Shown here piece after piece: positions 50,701-60,312 of a DNA stretch of 64,000 bases. The notes beneath the pieces were generated by a model. That model was given only the letters and a program-made list of their open reading frames with translations. It was not told the DNA's origin and did not search any database. This stretch comes from Ustilago trichophora (lineage: Eukaryota > Basidiomycota > Ustilaginomycetes > Ustilaginales > Ustilaginaceae). The translations under genes and the position numbers were made by a program. Location: the NCBI GenBank assembly GCA_900323505.1, contig OOIN01000021.1:1-64000 (forward strand), given 5' to 3'. Numbering within the stretch: position 1 is the stretch's first letter; each line of letters begins with the position of its first letter.

Positions 50701-50916
50701 CAACTGTACGCCGATCGCCTGGCGGTGCAGAAACAGTTGGGATTGGTCAACGAGCTTCTGGCGAAAGCGGCTCAGGCACCGGAAAAGGTTAGTCAGCAGG
50801 AGATCGTACAGGCTTCAAGCGCCGCCAATGGATTACCGCAACAGGGACCCGTGGTTAGAGAGGCTAGTGTCGGGGGAGAAACGCCGAGCGGCGGAAACTT
50901 TGCCCAGATCGGTTGA
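47707..50916 (+). CDS. SWI3/RSC8/SMARCC-type chromatin-remodelling subunit
   Basis: 1069 residues from the ATG at 47707. Swi3/Rsc8 dimers form the scaffold of SWI/SNF and RSC. Domains: an N-terminal module (about 120-300) with HVLYPSDATPP, LIHVWYRPDSYDTWLP and WKVGAKWLRDSVRFNELMNP, resembling the N-terminus of animal SMARCC1/2; SWIRM (about 476-570, IIPSYSTWFDMSTINAIEKR); ZZ zinc finger (about 676-718, CDTCGTDC...CPSC); SANT (about 745-795, WTDAETLRLLEGLEMFDDDW); a C-terminal helix/coiled coil (about 930-1010). Whether it serves SWI/SNF, RSC or both cannot be told here; a ZZ finger plus a single copy suggests a shared subunit. Confidence 0.9.
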   Translation: MSTLNLTGHPDPKLRADPLLLQALESYVEPIKSALTQQGIDSSAIPSKSGSISATDLADLVYELQNFQEESLGVNAPRPADPSASTPPAQHPVRIPAELFLPTISQQSTSVVAPQASHLKLLLQEALAYLASKAKSTWNFSDPSQKADNVQLIAHVRQQLSKAGALEHPTIAASPSITEAEAASLKQMAEQLECKWSDNVASASHVLYPSDATPPSSPKLGESSTSSSSQEYFRTIASRSGRALIHVWYRPDSYDTWLPAADFADPDPAPEKRLPWKVGAKWLRDSVRFNELMNPEDYEQEDALEAATDEAEAEGAAAPAGDVKKGKKRGLPEEITDASSAAAAGESNGKRIKLLVAARPVGALPIDLSGSQPIPGKKYENEAVPSGVLGNLPAESAGPTKLEGEQPAVRAANDGDATMADGTSDKPKQADAAVEEPTEATADANAPVIQPDAAAVEQQRIRAEEIAKKYLASQTQEVIIPSYSTWFDMSTINAIEKRSLPEFFNNKNRSKTPSIYKDYRDFMINTYRLNPSEYLTFTACRRNLAGDVCAIMRVHAFLEQWGLINYQIDPETRPATLGPPFTGHFRVLVDTPRGLQPLHPGARVNLPTSASLAGPESAAAGAAAVAGADKPDMNLELRKTIFQSTMKGSKPVDLAEANSLAAQADAAVAGGAGGAPRYTCDTCGTDCTRVRYHSIKAKNYSLCPSCYLEGRFPSSMYSGDFVRMEDSALKQTGGVTGGASGAQDDWTDAETLRLLEGLEMFDDDWSAVANHVGTRSREQCITKFIQLPIEDNFLDGASQADLGPLQYARRDQVDKLGKPIVPFAQADNPVMSVVAFLASAVNPAVAAAAAQSALGELTDNLRKRQKEAGESGEEDAAATETAEGEGEKNKENGEPHANGGGDAMDVDADQPAKTTTTVGVTEPKAVPRNAVERAAAIALGAAAAKAHVLSSFEERECQRLVGSVIEAQLRKLELKMTQFEQLESLLEAERRSVEAGRRQLYADRLAVQKQLGLVNELLAKAAQAPEKVSQQEIVQASSAANGLPQQGPVVREASVGGETPSGGNFAQIG

Positions 50917-51458
50917 AGAAGAAGATGTGGTGGTGGAATGATGGTTGTTTCCGTAGTGTTTGTTTTTTGCGATTGTTATTGTTTTTCTGAATTGATACTT
51001 TGTTCTCTCCAAGGGCGAAGGATGTGATTGAAGACAAGGACAGCAGATGTGAGCGAAGGTGAGATTGAGAGTGGTGTGGGTTTGGGCATAGATGTGTCTT
51101 GAGAAAAAGGTTTACGATGTGATTTGGGCAAAGTTTGACATCTTGGCCCTAGCACATCAGGGTTGTATCCGTCCTTACAAGTTCGGAAGTTGAGGCCGGC
51201 CATTTGCGCGAGGCGATGCCACTCCTCCTCGTCTGTCTTGATTCAAGTCTTCAACCAAACGAGTAGTTTTGTGCTCTACCCCATCCTGAACCCCCCTTTT
51301 TCACACGTCTTTAGCGACGCCACACACATACACACTGGAGCACCCTACGCACGCCGAATCACAAGCAAGCAAGCAAGATAAAGCTCGAGATAAAAAAACA
51401 AGAGAAAAAGCTGGAATTGAGACCGTTCTGTACTGTATATGTATTGTTAGATGGATTC
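50917..51458. other. Convergent intergenic region
   Basis: 3' flanks of the SWI3/RSC8 gene (plus) and the small complex I-like gene (minus). Has a short CAAG repeat (51363-51376) and a TACTG unit (51430-51440). No gene was recognised. Confidence 0.55.
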
Positions 51459-52095
51459 TTAGTGGTGATCATCGTGGTGCTCGTCATGGTGTCCGTGTCC
51501 GTCCCAGGGGTGTTTCAAGCCCTGTTGTTGTTTTTTTGCAGTAGAGATGCGGTAAGCAGCGTGATACGTGCGAGATTGTGATGGTCGTTGAATGAGAAAG
51601 AGAGAGAAGACATGTTGTCAGTGGTTGTGCTTCTTTTGCGGTGTTGGATCTGGGATGTCGTCTCGGGTGTCTGATGAGAATTCCTTCGTCTACGAAGCTA
51701 TTGGCGAGCTGATCCCCGTCCAACTGAGATTCTATGTTTGCTATTCGTCCATGCTCGGTTGCTCCAAGCCATCAAGGTAACGAGCCTGACATAGACCTTC
51801 TCAGCCCAAAAGCTTCGCTTCCAGCTTGTCCCAGCCTCCTTTTGTTCCTGCACCCTTCGCAATCCCCCTCCTCTCGTCCAAACTTGCCCATCCCACTACG
51901 CTTTCTGCCAGGAGCTGAAACACTTACGAGAAGAACAGCACCATCCTGCTTAGCACGGTAGAAGATCCAGAACCACATGGTGGCACCGAGCAACTTGGCA
52001 CCCCAACGATGCTTGAAAGCGGGTTGGTGGGGATGGAACCCAGGCATGGGCTTGTACCATCGGGATGAAGATGCGGCACCTGCTGGTCCTGCCAT
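51459..52095 (-). CDS. Small spliced gene, probable complex I NDUFB2-like subunit
   Basis: Two exons: 52095-51928 (56 codons) and 51521-51459 (20 codons plus TAA), joined across an intron of 406 bp with donor CTC|GTAAGTG and acceptor ACAACAG|GGC. The 76-residue product starts MAGPAGAASSSRWYKPMPGF, has one membrane helix (about 33-47, GAKLLGATMWFWIFYRA), then DGAVLLGLKHPWDG, and ends in a His/Asp-rich tail. The MWFWI helix followed by HPW resembles the NDUFB2/AGGG accessory subunit of mitochondrial complex I and its fungal counterparts. Exon 1 alone reads through into intron as a 107-codon frame. An additional small internal exon is possible but not needed. Function is assigned from recall, not a search. 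Confidence 0.6.
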
Positions 52096-53350
52096 ATTTG
52101 CTGTGACTTTTCAAGTTGAAACGGATGCGATACGATGAGTTATGATGCCGATCGATGGTGTTTTGAGAAAGCGAGAGAGAGAGGTTCGGGATTGGAGGTC
52201 GATGCGAACAAAAAAGACGTAGGTGTAAGTCTGGCAGATCTTGCTGCTTCTTGGTTATAAGAAGGTCAGGTGGTCAAGGTACCCGTAGTCCCGGCGGAAT
52301 ACTCACAATGTCTTGTGCCAAAAGAGAGGGGGAACCAAGGTTGGTGGAAGCGATCAAAGATGGTGTAGAACGAAGGATGTGAATTATCGTGGTGGTGCAG
52401 CCCCGCGTCAGTACAGCAGTGAGGTTCCAACATCGAAATGAAATCGGCTCCGAGCATATTTTGGAAAAATTTGTTATGTAACACGATCGAACATCTTTGT
52501 CACAAAAATCCGCGTTTGCAAAATCGTTTCGCCTGTCTCACTTGTAGCTGGCACCCAAAGGAAGACCTGTCTCATGACACATACGATCAAGAAGTGAATG
52601 CCACAGAAGATTGTATTGCAAAAAGACGTACAAACAGATCGAAAAATCAGTCGTCTCACAGCGGTACACAAGCTCCTTTGTCCCCCCAGCAACCGTCGTC
52701 GTAGCAACGACACCAGCAACCAAGGAGCAAGCCAGCATGACCCCTGTTCATTCGTACCAACACTTTCCTCACCCGCAACGGTTCTTGAGAATCTCGCAAG
52801 TTGTCGCGCCGAAGAACCAAAGATCGCCTGAACCCAATCGAGAAATTCGAACGACCGCGAAACATGTGTGTGTCAGAGAGAAACAAAAAAAAGTTATCGC
52901 CAGATGGTACGCTTCCACGTTGGGACCACGACCATATTCCGTGCTTGACTCTATGTATTTGGTATTCATCATGTTAAGGGCATGTTTCGCGGGCGGTTTG
53001 AATTTCGACGGATAGGAATCTTTGGGATGAAGGAGGGCAACTGCGGGATTCCAAGAAAGGTTGAGTGGTGTGGTTGTTTATCGGATGTGGTGAAAGGTGC
53101 TGGCGGTGAGGTTGGTGTGAGGAGGAGCTAAGGGGGTAAAAGAAAGGAATGGGTTAGTAGCACAGTCGGATGGGAATGGCGTTGATGTGGTGTGAGGTCT
53201 TGCTATTGCTGAATTATTATGGTCGGTGAGTGACATGGATTGATGGTGTTGGTCGGGAAAGAAGAAGTGTCGCGCTGGAAGAGGGGCTTTTTTTGTGTCG
53301 TCTAAAAATTGTCTGCTCCAGCAAATTTGCTTTTCGACATCTTCGAAAGG

Positions 53351-53386
<36 letters not shown>

Positions 53387-54419
53387 GACGTTGTTAAACC
53401 TCAAAGCAGTGATCGAGTCGATACCACTCTAACATTTTGGCACAAAAATCTCCAACCCATCAAGTTGGGGTTGAGCGAGCATTTTTGCCCCAACTTCTCT
53501 GATGCCTAGTTTGACAAGCCTCATATCCACTCGCCCTTAGACAATGCTTTTCCTTGCTGCTTCGCCATCTACTTTCAATCTGACTGCGAACTATTGTATA
53601 ACTAGGCACCTCTGAACATACTACTACTGAATGTGTTGCACCTGCCAAATCACCGATGCGATCTTGTAGTATCGTGCTCATCAACCTCTGAAAGGGCAAC
53701 CACGCAAAGCAGCCATTTTGAGCGATATCGATGGTGTCGAGGTGTGCTAATCGGCGGACCAATTTCGGCGAAAGCAAGTCAAAGGAGCTTTCCGAAGAGA
53801 TGGACGGAAAAGGAGGACACGGACAAAACGCTCGTGTTTTCGTTGCAAAAACGGTGCACCGAAGCCACACAAAGCAACAACGCAGAGCGCACAGACGGAT
53901 CGATACGACACCAGCCCGTCGCTGCTCTGCTCTGCTCTGATTTTGGAAAGAGTGTGAAGCAGACGCGCGAATTTCCATCGGTCAAATGTCGGGCAGTAAA
54001 AATAAAAATAAAAAGAAAAAGAAAAGAAAAAAAGTTGGGATTCCTACACACAACGCGCAGGTTTGACTGCAGTGCTTGAAAAGAAAAAAAAAAAAAAAAA
54101 AAAAAAAAAAGTTCGGTCAAATTCAAAGAGAGACAGACGTGTCTCGTGGTGTGCTAGGGAAACGAAACCCCCAATCAACTGTATCCCATCCGAGGTCCTC
54201 CAACACCATCCTTACCATCCCCTTCACCCTTTCCTCATCGTCGTCGTCGTAGGCACTCGTCATACTGGTGCGTTATCGCTGCTACTGCAACCAGACCAGG
54301 CTCCATCATAAGTACGGTCGTCCAAACAAGTACTGACAGAAAAATAACATTGCTTCTCGTTTCGAATCCGCCAACCAACACCACACACACAAACAACTCA
54401 TTTCGACCATCAGATCACG
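52096..54419. other. 2.3-kb region without a recognised gene
   Basis: Holds a 33-base A run (53351-53383) and a 27-base A run (54084-54110). Between 52600 and 53010 the minus strand has splice-like signals (GGTTCAG|GCGATC and CG|GTGAGG) around a short frame LWFFGATTCEILKNRCG. This could belong to a small spliced gene, but I cannot build a coherent model. The last 250 bases before 54420 are probably PDA1 leader. Confidence 0.5.
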
Positions 54420-55820
54420 ATGGCTTCCCTCTCCCGCAACCTCCTCCGCACTGCGGGCAAGGCCAACAGCCTCGTACGTACCATTTGCACCATGCAACGC
54501 AATCTGCCTATTCAGCATCGAGCCGTGAAACACGATTACTGACATCAACACTTGTTCTCATTGTCTCGCTATTTGCTATTTGCTATTTGCTATTTGCTAT
54601 TTGCTATTTGCTATTTGCGGCAACTCCCACACCAACAGCCCGCCTACTCGCGCAACGCCATCCCCTCGTCGTCGCGCTTTGTCCAGCTCACCGCAGAGGC
54701 TTCGCGTCCCCAGCAGCAGCTCCCCGAATCCAAGTCGGAAAAGTTCAAGGTCGACCTCAACGCCGACTCGTTCAAGGGTTACAAGTTTGACGTCCCCAAG
54801 CTCGAGTGGGAGACCTCCAAGGATGAGCTCGTCCACCTCTACTCCGAGATGGTCAAGATGCGAAGGATGGAGATGGCCGCCGACCAGCTTTACAAGCAGA
54901 AGCTCATTCGTGGTTTCTGTCACTTGGCCATCGGTCAGGAGGCCGTCGCCGTCGGTATGGAGGCCGGTATGAAGCCCTCGGACAAGCTCATCACTGCTTA
55001 CCGATGCCACCCCTTCACCGTCCAGAAGGGCGGTACCATCAAGTCGGTCATTGCCGAGCTGTTCGGTCGCGAGGCTGGTATCTCCAAAGGTAAGGGTGGT
55101 TCCATGCACATGTTCACCCCCACCTTCTTCGGTGGTAACGGAATCGTCGGTGCCCAGGTCCCCGTCGGTGCTGGTATCGCTTTCGCCCAGCAGTACCTCA
55201 ACACTGGCGACGCCACTTTCGCCATGTACGGTGACGGTGCCTCCAACCAGGGTCAGGTCTTTGAGGCCTACAACATGGCCAAGCTCTGGAACCTCCCCGC
55301 CGTCTTTGTCTGCGAGAACAACAAGTACGGCATGGGTACCTCGGCAGAACGCTCTTCGATGAACACCCAGTACTACACCCGTGGTGACGTTATCCCCGGT
55401 ATCCAGGTCAACGCCATGGACGTCCTCGCCGTCGCCGCCGCCACCAAGCACGCCTCCGACTTCACCCTCGGCGGCAACGGCCCCTTGCTCATGGAACTCG
55501 TCACTTACCGATACGGTGGCCACTCGCTCTCCGACCCCGGTACCACCTACCGTACCCGTGACGAGATCCAAACCATGCGTTCCAGCTCCGACCCCATCCA
55601 GGGCCTCAAGACCCGCATGCTCGACTGGGGCGTCGTCGAGGAGGCCGAACTCAAAAGGATCGACAAGGCCGCAAAGGAAGAGGTCGACCAGGCCGTCGAG
55701 GAAGCCAAGCAGTCTCCACAGCCCAAGGAGGACACCCTCTGGACCGACATCTACTACCCTGGTACCGAGCCTGACTGGATGCGTGGTCGTGACCGCACCG
55801 AGATCCACCGATACCGCTAG
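54420..55820 (+). CDS. PDA1: Pyruvate dehydrogenase E1 alpha subunit, mitochondrial (one intron)
   Basis: Exon 1 is 54420-54473 (18 codons, MASLSRNLLRTAGKANSL, the start of a mitochondrial presequence); the intron is 54474-54638 (165 bp, CTC|GTACGT...CCAACAG|CCC); exon 2 is 54639-55820. Product 411 residues. With E1 beta it decarboxylates pyruvate using thiamine diphosphate. Seen: RRMEMAADQLYKQKLIRGFCHL, the TPP/Mg motif GDGASNQGQVFEA...NN, and the phosphorylation-loop segment YGGHSLSDPGTTYR, whose Ser residues are PDH-kinase targets in homologues. The length matches yeast Pda1 (420). The exon-2 frame is also open through the end of the intron from 54552, which is misleading. The intron contains a heptamer array. 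Confidence 0.95.
54570..54618. repeat. Heptanucleotide array (TATTTGC)x7 inside the PDA1 intron
   Basis: Seven perfect 7-bp copies occupy 49 of the 165 intron bases, ending 20 bp ahead of the acceptor. They fall in the branch/polypyrimidine zone. Confidence 0.9.
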
Positions 55821-56142
55821 ATCATCCCTCTCCTGCTTCGCCCACTCGTTTGGAACTGGCTAGTTTTCAAGCACAATCGAGTGTGTGTGTGTGCCTTTCT
55901 CACTTTGTAATATTTCCCGCCTTTAGCTTGCGTTTCACAGTTTCAGGTGCAACTCTGTGACTTTTTTTTTTCTCTCCTTGTCTTTTCAGGCGGGTGTGCT
56001 TTTGCTAAAGGTGTCTTGATGGATGCTTTGAAAAATTGATTCGTGATCGTGATGAGCTGCCTACATTTCAGGAAGGGGGAAAGGGGGGGAAGAGTATATG
56101 GAAGCAGACTTCGGATTTTAGAGAGGGAGGAATTGGGTTGGT
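55821..56142. other. PDA1/NUP170 convergent gap
   Basis: Only 3' flanks; a short (GT)n at about 55881-55894 and a T run near 55962. No gene was recognised. Confidence 0.6.
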
Positions 56143-59100
56143 CTAGTAGTACAGCTTGAGCAAGTCAACCGCCTTTCTGGCTGTATCTGCTACATGAGCA
56201 CTCGAGCTTTGCTGTCCCGTTTTCAAAATGGTTCCATTCAACAGGTCGAACAGTCTCTGCACCTGGATGGGGTTCAAACTTCCAACATCGGCTGCGAATC
56301 CAAAGCTACCACCTGTGCTTCCCTTACCCAGCGCAGCCAACGCACCTGCACCTGCACCTGCACCTGCACCTGCACCTGCACCTGCACTTGAACCGCTCGA
56401 AGTAGTGGTGGTGGAAAGTTCCACCCAAGTCCTTGTGAATTCTGTCAATTCCGCCTGCAGGTACGCCTGTCCAGCCGGCGTATTCCACGGTTGTGGACTA
56501 GTGGCAAGCGCAGATTCCAAAATGTCGAGGATCAATTCGGGTGCTCCCGTGGCACGAAGCATGGTTTGACTCGCCCAACCGTCGGGAATGTTGGCAGATG
56601 AATCGTTCCGTCTGGCAAAGCTTGCCGGGATGCTGTCTTCGCGACCTGCGTTGGTGGCGCGCGTCTGTTCGTAACCATATCGAAGCAGTAGGTCAAAGAC
56701 GTTATCCACGGGACAGGCTACTTCGCTACGGTCCAATCGAGTAAATAGATCAACGGTGAGGGCGGAAATCGCTTTATACGCCTCTTCGGCTCGACTTGAC
56801 CCATGCTGCTTGGCAATCAGCGCAATCCAGATCTCCGAGACCAGACCAACATCGTTCAACTCGGCAGATGCAATCATGGCAAGCTGCTCTTCCAAAAGCT
56901 CAAATGGCTCCGCCAGATTCTTGTACAACGTAGACAGATCCAACAGCTCCTCGTTGAGCCATTCGATCGAATCTGCCAACAGTGCACTTCGCTCGGAATC
57001 CAACTCGTCCGGCCCGATCTGCTGCAGCGCCTGCAACACTCTCGCTTGGATCTGGGCCACTTCCAACGAGTCTTCGGCTTGCGATAGGAAGGTCACCACA
57101 TCGTTCGCTTCCACGTGAGATGGCGAGACGGATTTGGCGTTTCCTACAGCAAGCGCCAGATACTCGATCCTCTCACGCAGATCCAAGGCAAACTCCTTTG
57201 AGTGCGCCAAGGCATCCAGGACCTGTGCTGCGGCAGAGTATTCGCCATGACGCACGTAGAACTGCCACAAGAGGTTGCGGAGCGTGCGCAGAAATGCAGC
57301 ATCGTGGCCCTTGCTACCCGATGGTCGCTTGACGAGGAACTGCTCGAGATAGGGAGTGCGCATCGAGAGCAGCTGATCGGTCATCTTTCGCTCGATCAGC
57401 CATTCGTAGAGGCTTTCGTGGAAGAGTACATCCTGAGATGCTTCGGCGCGGGCATAGGCTTCAGTGCGGGCCTTGTCGCGAGTGCTGATGGCGAGTCGCA
57501 CCTGTGCTTCGTCCGCTTCGAGGTTGTAAGCTGCATCCAGACGCTCGTCGAGTTGCTGAAGCGTTTCAAAAACGAGCTGGAAGGCTTGCTTGAGTCGGTC
57601 CGCCACCTCTCGACGTGCTCGGTGCTCGGGTCCTTCCGGGCTGCCCTCGGCCAGATACGATGCAGCGATCCCCGCAGGATCCCACTCAGCAGCACACTGC
57701 AGAGCCAGCTCGATGGCACCTGTCGCATAGCCCAGCGCACGGTAGTCTTCGCAAATACCACGCAGCTTCTCCACCGAGAGCTGACTGGCGCCCTTGGCAA
57801 GAAGCTTCTGGCTCATGCGGAGGTTGTCCATCTTGTCCTGCTCGGAGCGAGTCTCCTTTGCGCGGCGGATGCACTCGGTCGCCTTGTACTGTCGGACGTC
57901 GTCGGCAGAGCAGAAGCTTCCACAGCGAGCCTGGAGTGCATCAGCAACAGCGTCGATGCTGACTTGAGCGCCAATGCGGGCCTCGATCAGAGCGGTGACC
58001 AGCTCCTTCGATGCGCGTTTGCCTTCATCCGATGTGATGAGCTGTCCGAAGCGCAAGTTGGCAATCACGTTCTTGGCTTCAGCGGAGCATGCATCGATCA
58101 GAGGCTTGAGGCCGTGGTCGATCAGGAACAGCATAAAGTTGGTAGCCTCCATAGCCCTCGACACAAGCGCTTGCAAACGGCTGAAACTCTCCTGATCCAG
58201 CTTGGCAGCTCGCTCCTGGTCGTACCCAACCCCGTTGACAAAGCTGCGGTTGGCGGAAGAGCCTCCAAGGCCAAATAGCTTGCCACTCTGTTGCATGAAG
58301 TCGTGCAGTGGAATCAAGTCCTGCAGTGTATCCTCGAGATCCTCTTTTCGGAGAGGCAGCTTCGCGCCGGTGGACGGGGCGGCGACTGTCCCGGCGGGAC
58401 GGTATGTAGCGACTGCGTTGTTGGCGGAAGTTGCAGGTTTCGCGCCTGGCTTAGCGGGCTCAGGGGCCATGATGGCGCGATCCCAAACACGCTTCAAGAT
58501 GCATGCAATGTAAAGCGCTAGGCCGTCGTGTCGCGAAGTTCGAGGCGTCGAGAGAGCAGCCGAGACGGTAGTGTCTGCGGGCCAAGACCCATATTGACTG
58601 AAGAAGACGCGAGCAGCGAGGGCGATGACCTCTTCCGAAAGCGTCTGGGCGAGACCTGCGGGTACACCTCCCGAGGATCCAATGGTGACTCGTGGGGCAG
58701 CAACCTGCGAATTGTGTGCGGCAATAGCAAGTGCGCTCTCGCAAGCCTCGATGGAGCCGAACAGACCAAAAAACTGCATCATCGCAGCGCTGTTGACAGC
58801 AGCGCCCGACTCCAGCAAGCCGCGAAGAGTGTCAACGGGACGGCGCTCTACGAGCTCAGTGAGTCCGTTATTGTCGAGGACGAGGAAGCTACGTGGCGGG
58901 CGGAGGTTCTGGGCGTAGGTAGCGCGCACCAGCTCTCCGTTGTCGGTGATGGGAGTCAATGGGCGAGATGCTGGAGCTTCAGCAAAGACGGGTGTGCTTA
59001 GGGCAAGTTCGAGATCGATGAAGGTGGCTTTCTCGGCAGGGCCAGTTGTTGTGGCATTGGCGTTGAGCGCTGGCGTGATGCAGCAGATCTGGCAAGGCAA

Positions 59101-60312
59101 GCTGTTGTAGTTGAAGCCCATCATGAAGACGTCGCCGGCATAGAAGACCGACGAGACGGCGCGTGTGATGGCCTGCTGCTGCTGCTGTTGTTGTTGCGAA
59201 GCCTGCTGTTGAGCGTAGCCGGGTGCCGAGGTTGGAGCCACACCGGGCGGTTGCTGAAGTGCGGGTGGAGCGCGAACAGTGATAGCCGGTTCGGATCGGC
59301 CCTGGAAGTTGTCCAAAAAGATACGATAGCCACGGTCGGTGACAGCGAGGAGAACGACGTTGAAGCGAGCCTCCTTCTCGACAGGCCCAATCCAGACGAT
59401 TGACCCCACATCATGGCGTGCGTGTGGGGTACCTTGTTGGCCTGATGTGCCGATGGTCTGACCGCGTCTTTCTGGTGCTGAAGAGGGGTCTTTGGAAGGC
59501 AAGCTGAATACTTCGATTAAATCGCCTTGTCGGAGAGTGTACACGAGCTGACGAGCATTGTCCACGGTGATATAGAGAAGCTTCTTTTCGGCCTTGACAA
59601 ATGTTGGTAGGAGGTTGGACAGGCGCGGGCTAGTGATGTTGCGCAGGTAGCACTTGTTGGTGAACCAGCCCTCGTTTCGCTGGTAGACAAGCTCGTACAG
59701 ACAATTGTCGGAGCCGGTCGCAAAGACGCGCCCACCGTCGGTTCCAGTGAGATTGTCGAGGATGACACCGTTGGTGTTGGCGTTCATGCCTGCTTCGAGG
59801 ACCTCGACGTTGGACTGAGAGCCATTCTGAGTGTAGGAGAGACCAAGCACTTTGACATACTTGCCTTCCCGCACCGAGGCGCCGACGCTGAGCACGAGAA
59901 CATGAGTGACAATGTCGGCAAATACACCTGGACGGACTGGCACTACACTTGCGGCAATGACGACCTGGTCCTCGGGGACGCAGTAGAACTCGAAAGCAGC
60001 TTGACCCTCGAGGTAGGACCAAAGGTAGACCTTGTTGTCAACGGTAATGCAAGCACGGCGAATCGAAGGGAACAGGGATTGCGTTGCTGTTGGGCTAGCA
60101 CTCTTGATCCCTGTGAAGACATCTGGTGGAATGGGAAGCGTTCGCGACTTGTCGAAGCCTACCCATGGATCGAGACGGTGCTGCTGGTAAGGGGCATCGC
60201 GCGTTGGAGTCCTCTGCTTGACTTCGGGAAGAGCAACACGACCCTGTTCGCATCGTCGAAAGGTCGCCTCGGCCTCGCGAAGAGACTCGAGAGAGTATGG
60301 CTCGGAAGCCAT
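56143..60312 (-). CDS. NUP170: Nucleoporin of the NUP155/NUP170 family
   Basis: 1389 codons, one exon. Structural inner-ring nucleoporin that links the pore scaffold to the membrane. The N-terminal half (about 60-520) is the beta-propeller, with the family start DPWVGFDKSRTLPIP and SIRRACITVDNKVYLWSYL (near 100). The rest is an alpha-solenoid ending VDLLKLYY. Low-complexity inserts: a Gln run (about 375-385, CAG/CTG-type repeat near 59180) and a Gly-Ala run near the C-terminus encoded by a hexamer array (56343-56388). Length matches yeast Nup170 (1502) and human NUP155 (1391). Divergent from PRI2. Confidence 0.93.
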   Translation of the reverse strand: MASEPYSLESLREAEATFRRCEQGRVALPEVKQRTPTRDAPYQQHRLDPWVGFDKSRTLPIPPDVFTGIKSASPTATQSLFPSIRRACITVDNKVYLWSYLEGQAAFEFYCVPEDQVVIAASVVPVRPGVFADIVTHVLVLSVGASVREGKYVKVLGLSYTQNGSQSNVEVLEAGMNANTNGVILDNLTGTDGGRVFATGSDNCLYELVYQRNEGWFTNKCYLRNITSPRLSNLLPTFVKAEKKLLYITVDNARQLVYTLRQGDLIEVFSLPSKDPSSAPERRGQTIGTSGQQGTPHARHDVGSIVWIGPVEKEARFNVVLLAVTDRGYRIFLDNFQGRSEPAITVRAPPALQQPPGVAPTSAPGYAQQQASQQQQQQQQAITRAVSSVFYAGDVFMMGFNYNSLPCQICCITPALNANATTTGPAEKATFIDLELALSTPVFAEAPASRPLTPITDNGELVRATYAQNLRPPRSFLVLDNNGLTELVERRPVDTLRGLLESGAAVNSAAMMQFFGLFGSIEACESALAIAAHNSQVAAPRVTIGSSGGVPAGLAQTLSEEVIALAARVFFSQYGSWPADTTVSAALSTPRTSRHDGLALYIACILKRVWDRAIMAPEPAKPGAKPATSANNAVATYRPAGTVAAPSTGAKLPLRKEDLEDTLQDLIPLHDFMQQSGKLFGLGGSSANRSFVNGVGYDQERAAKLDQESFSRLQALVSRAMEATNFMLFLIDHGLKPLIDACSAEAKNVIANLRFGQLITSDEGKRASKELVTALIEARIGAQVSIDAVADALQARCGSFCSADDVRQYKATECIRRAKETRSEQDKMDNLRMSQKLLAKGASQLSVEKLRGICEDYRALGYATGAIELALQCAAEWDPAGIAASYLAEGSPEGPEHRARREVADRLKQAFQLVFETLQQLDERLDAAYNLEADEAQVRLAISTRDKARTEAYARAEASQDVLFHESLYEWLIERKMTDQLLSMRTPYLEQFLVKRPSGSKGHDAAFLRTLRNLLWQFYVRHGEYSAAAQVLDALAHSKEFALDLRERIEYLALAVGNAKSVSPSHVEANDVVTFLSQAEDSLEVAQIQARVLQALQQIGPDELDSERSALLADSIEWLNEELLDLSTLYKNLAEPFELLEEQLAMIASAELNDVGLVSEIWIALIAKQHGSSRAEEAYKAISALTVDLFTRLDRSEVACPVDNVFDLLLRYGYEQTRATNAGREDSIPASFARRNDSSANIPDGWASQTMLRATGAPELILDILESALATSPQPWNTPAGQAYLQAELTEFTRTWVELSTTTTSSGSSAGAGAGAGAGAGAGALAALGKGSTGGSFGFAADVGSLNPIQVQRLFDLLNGTILKTGQQSSSAHVADTARKAVDLLKLYY
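56343..56388. repeat. In-frame hexamer array coding for (Gly-Ala)n in NUP170
   Basis: About 7.5 copies of CACCTG on the plus strand, read on the minus strand as Gly-Ala dipeptides. Being a multiple of 3, length changes would keep the frame. Confidence 0.9.

Noticed and set aside
47668..50703. 1011-codon minus-strand frame over the SWI3/RSC8 gene
   Set aside because: Antisense shadow; the plus strand carries SWIRM, ZZ and SANT domains in order.
54597..55808. 403-codon minus-strand frame over PDA1
   Set aside because: Antisense shadow of a highly expressed, strongly codon-biased gene.
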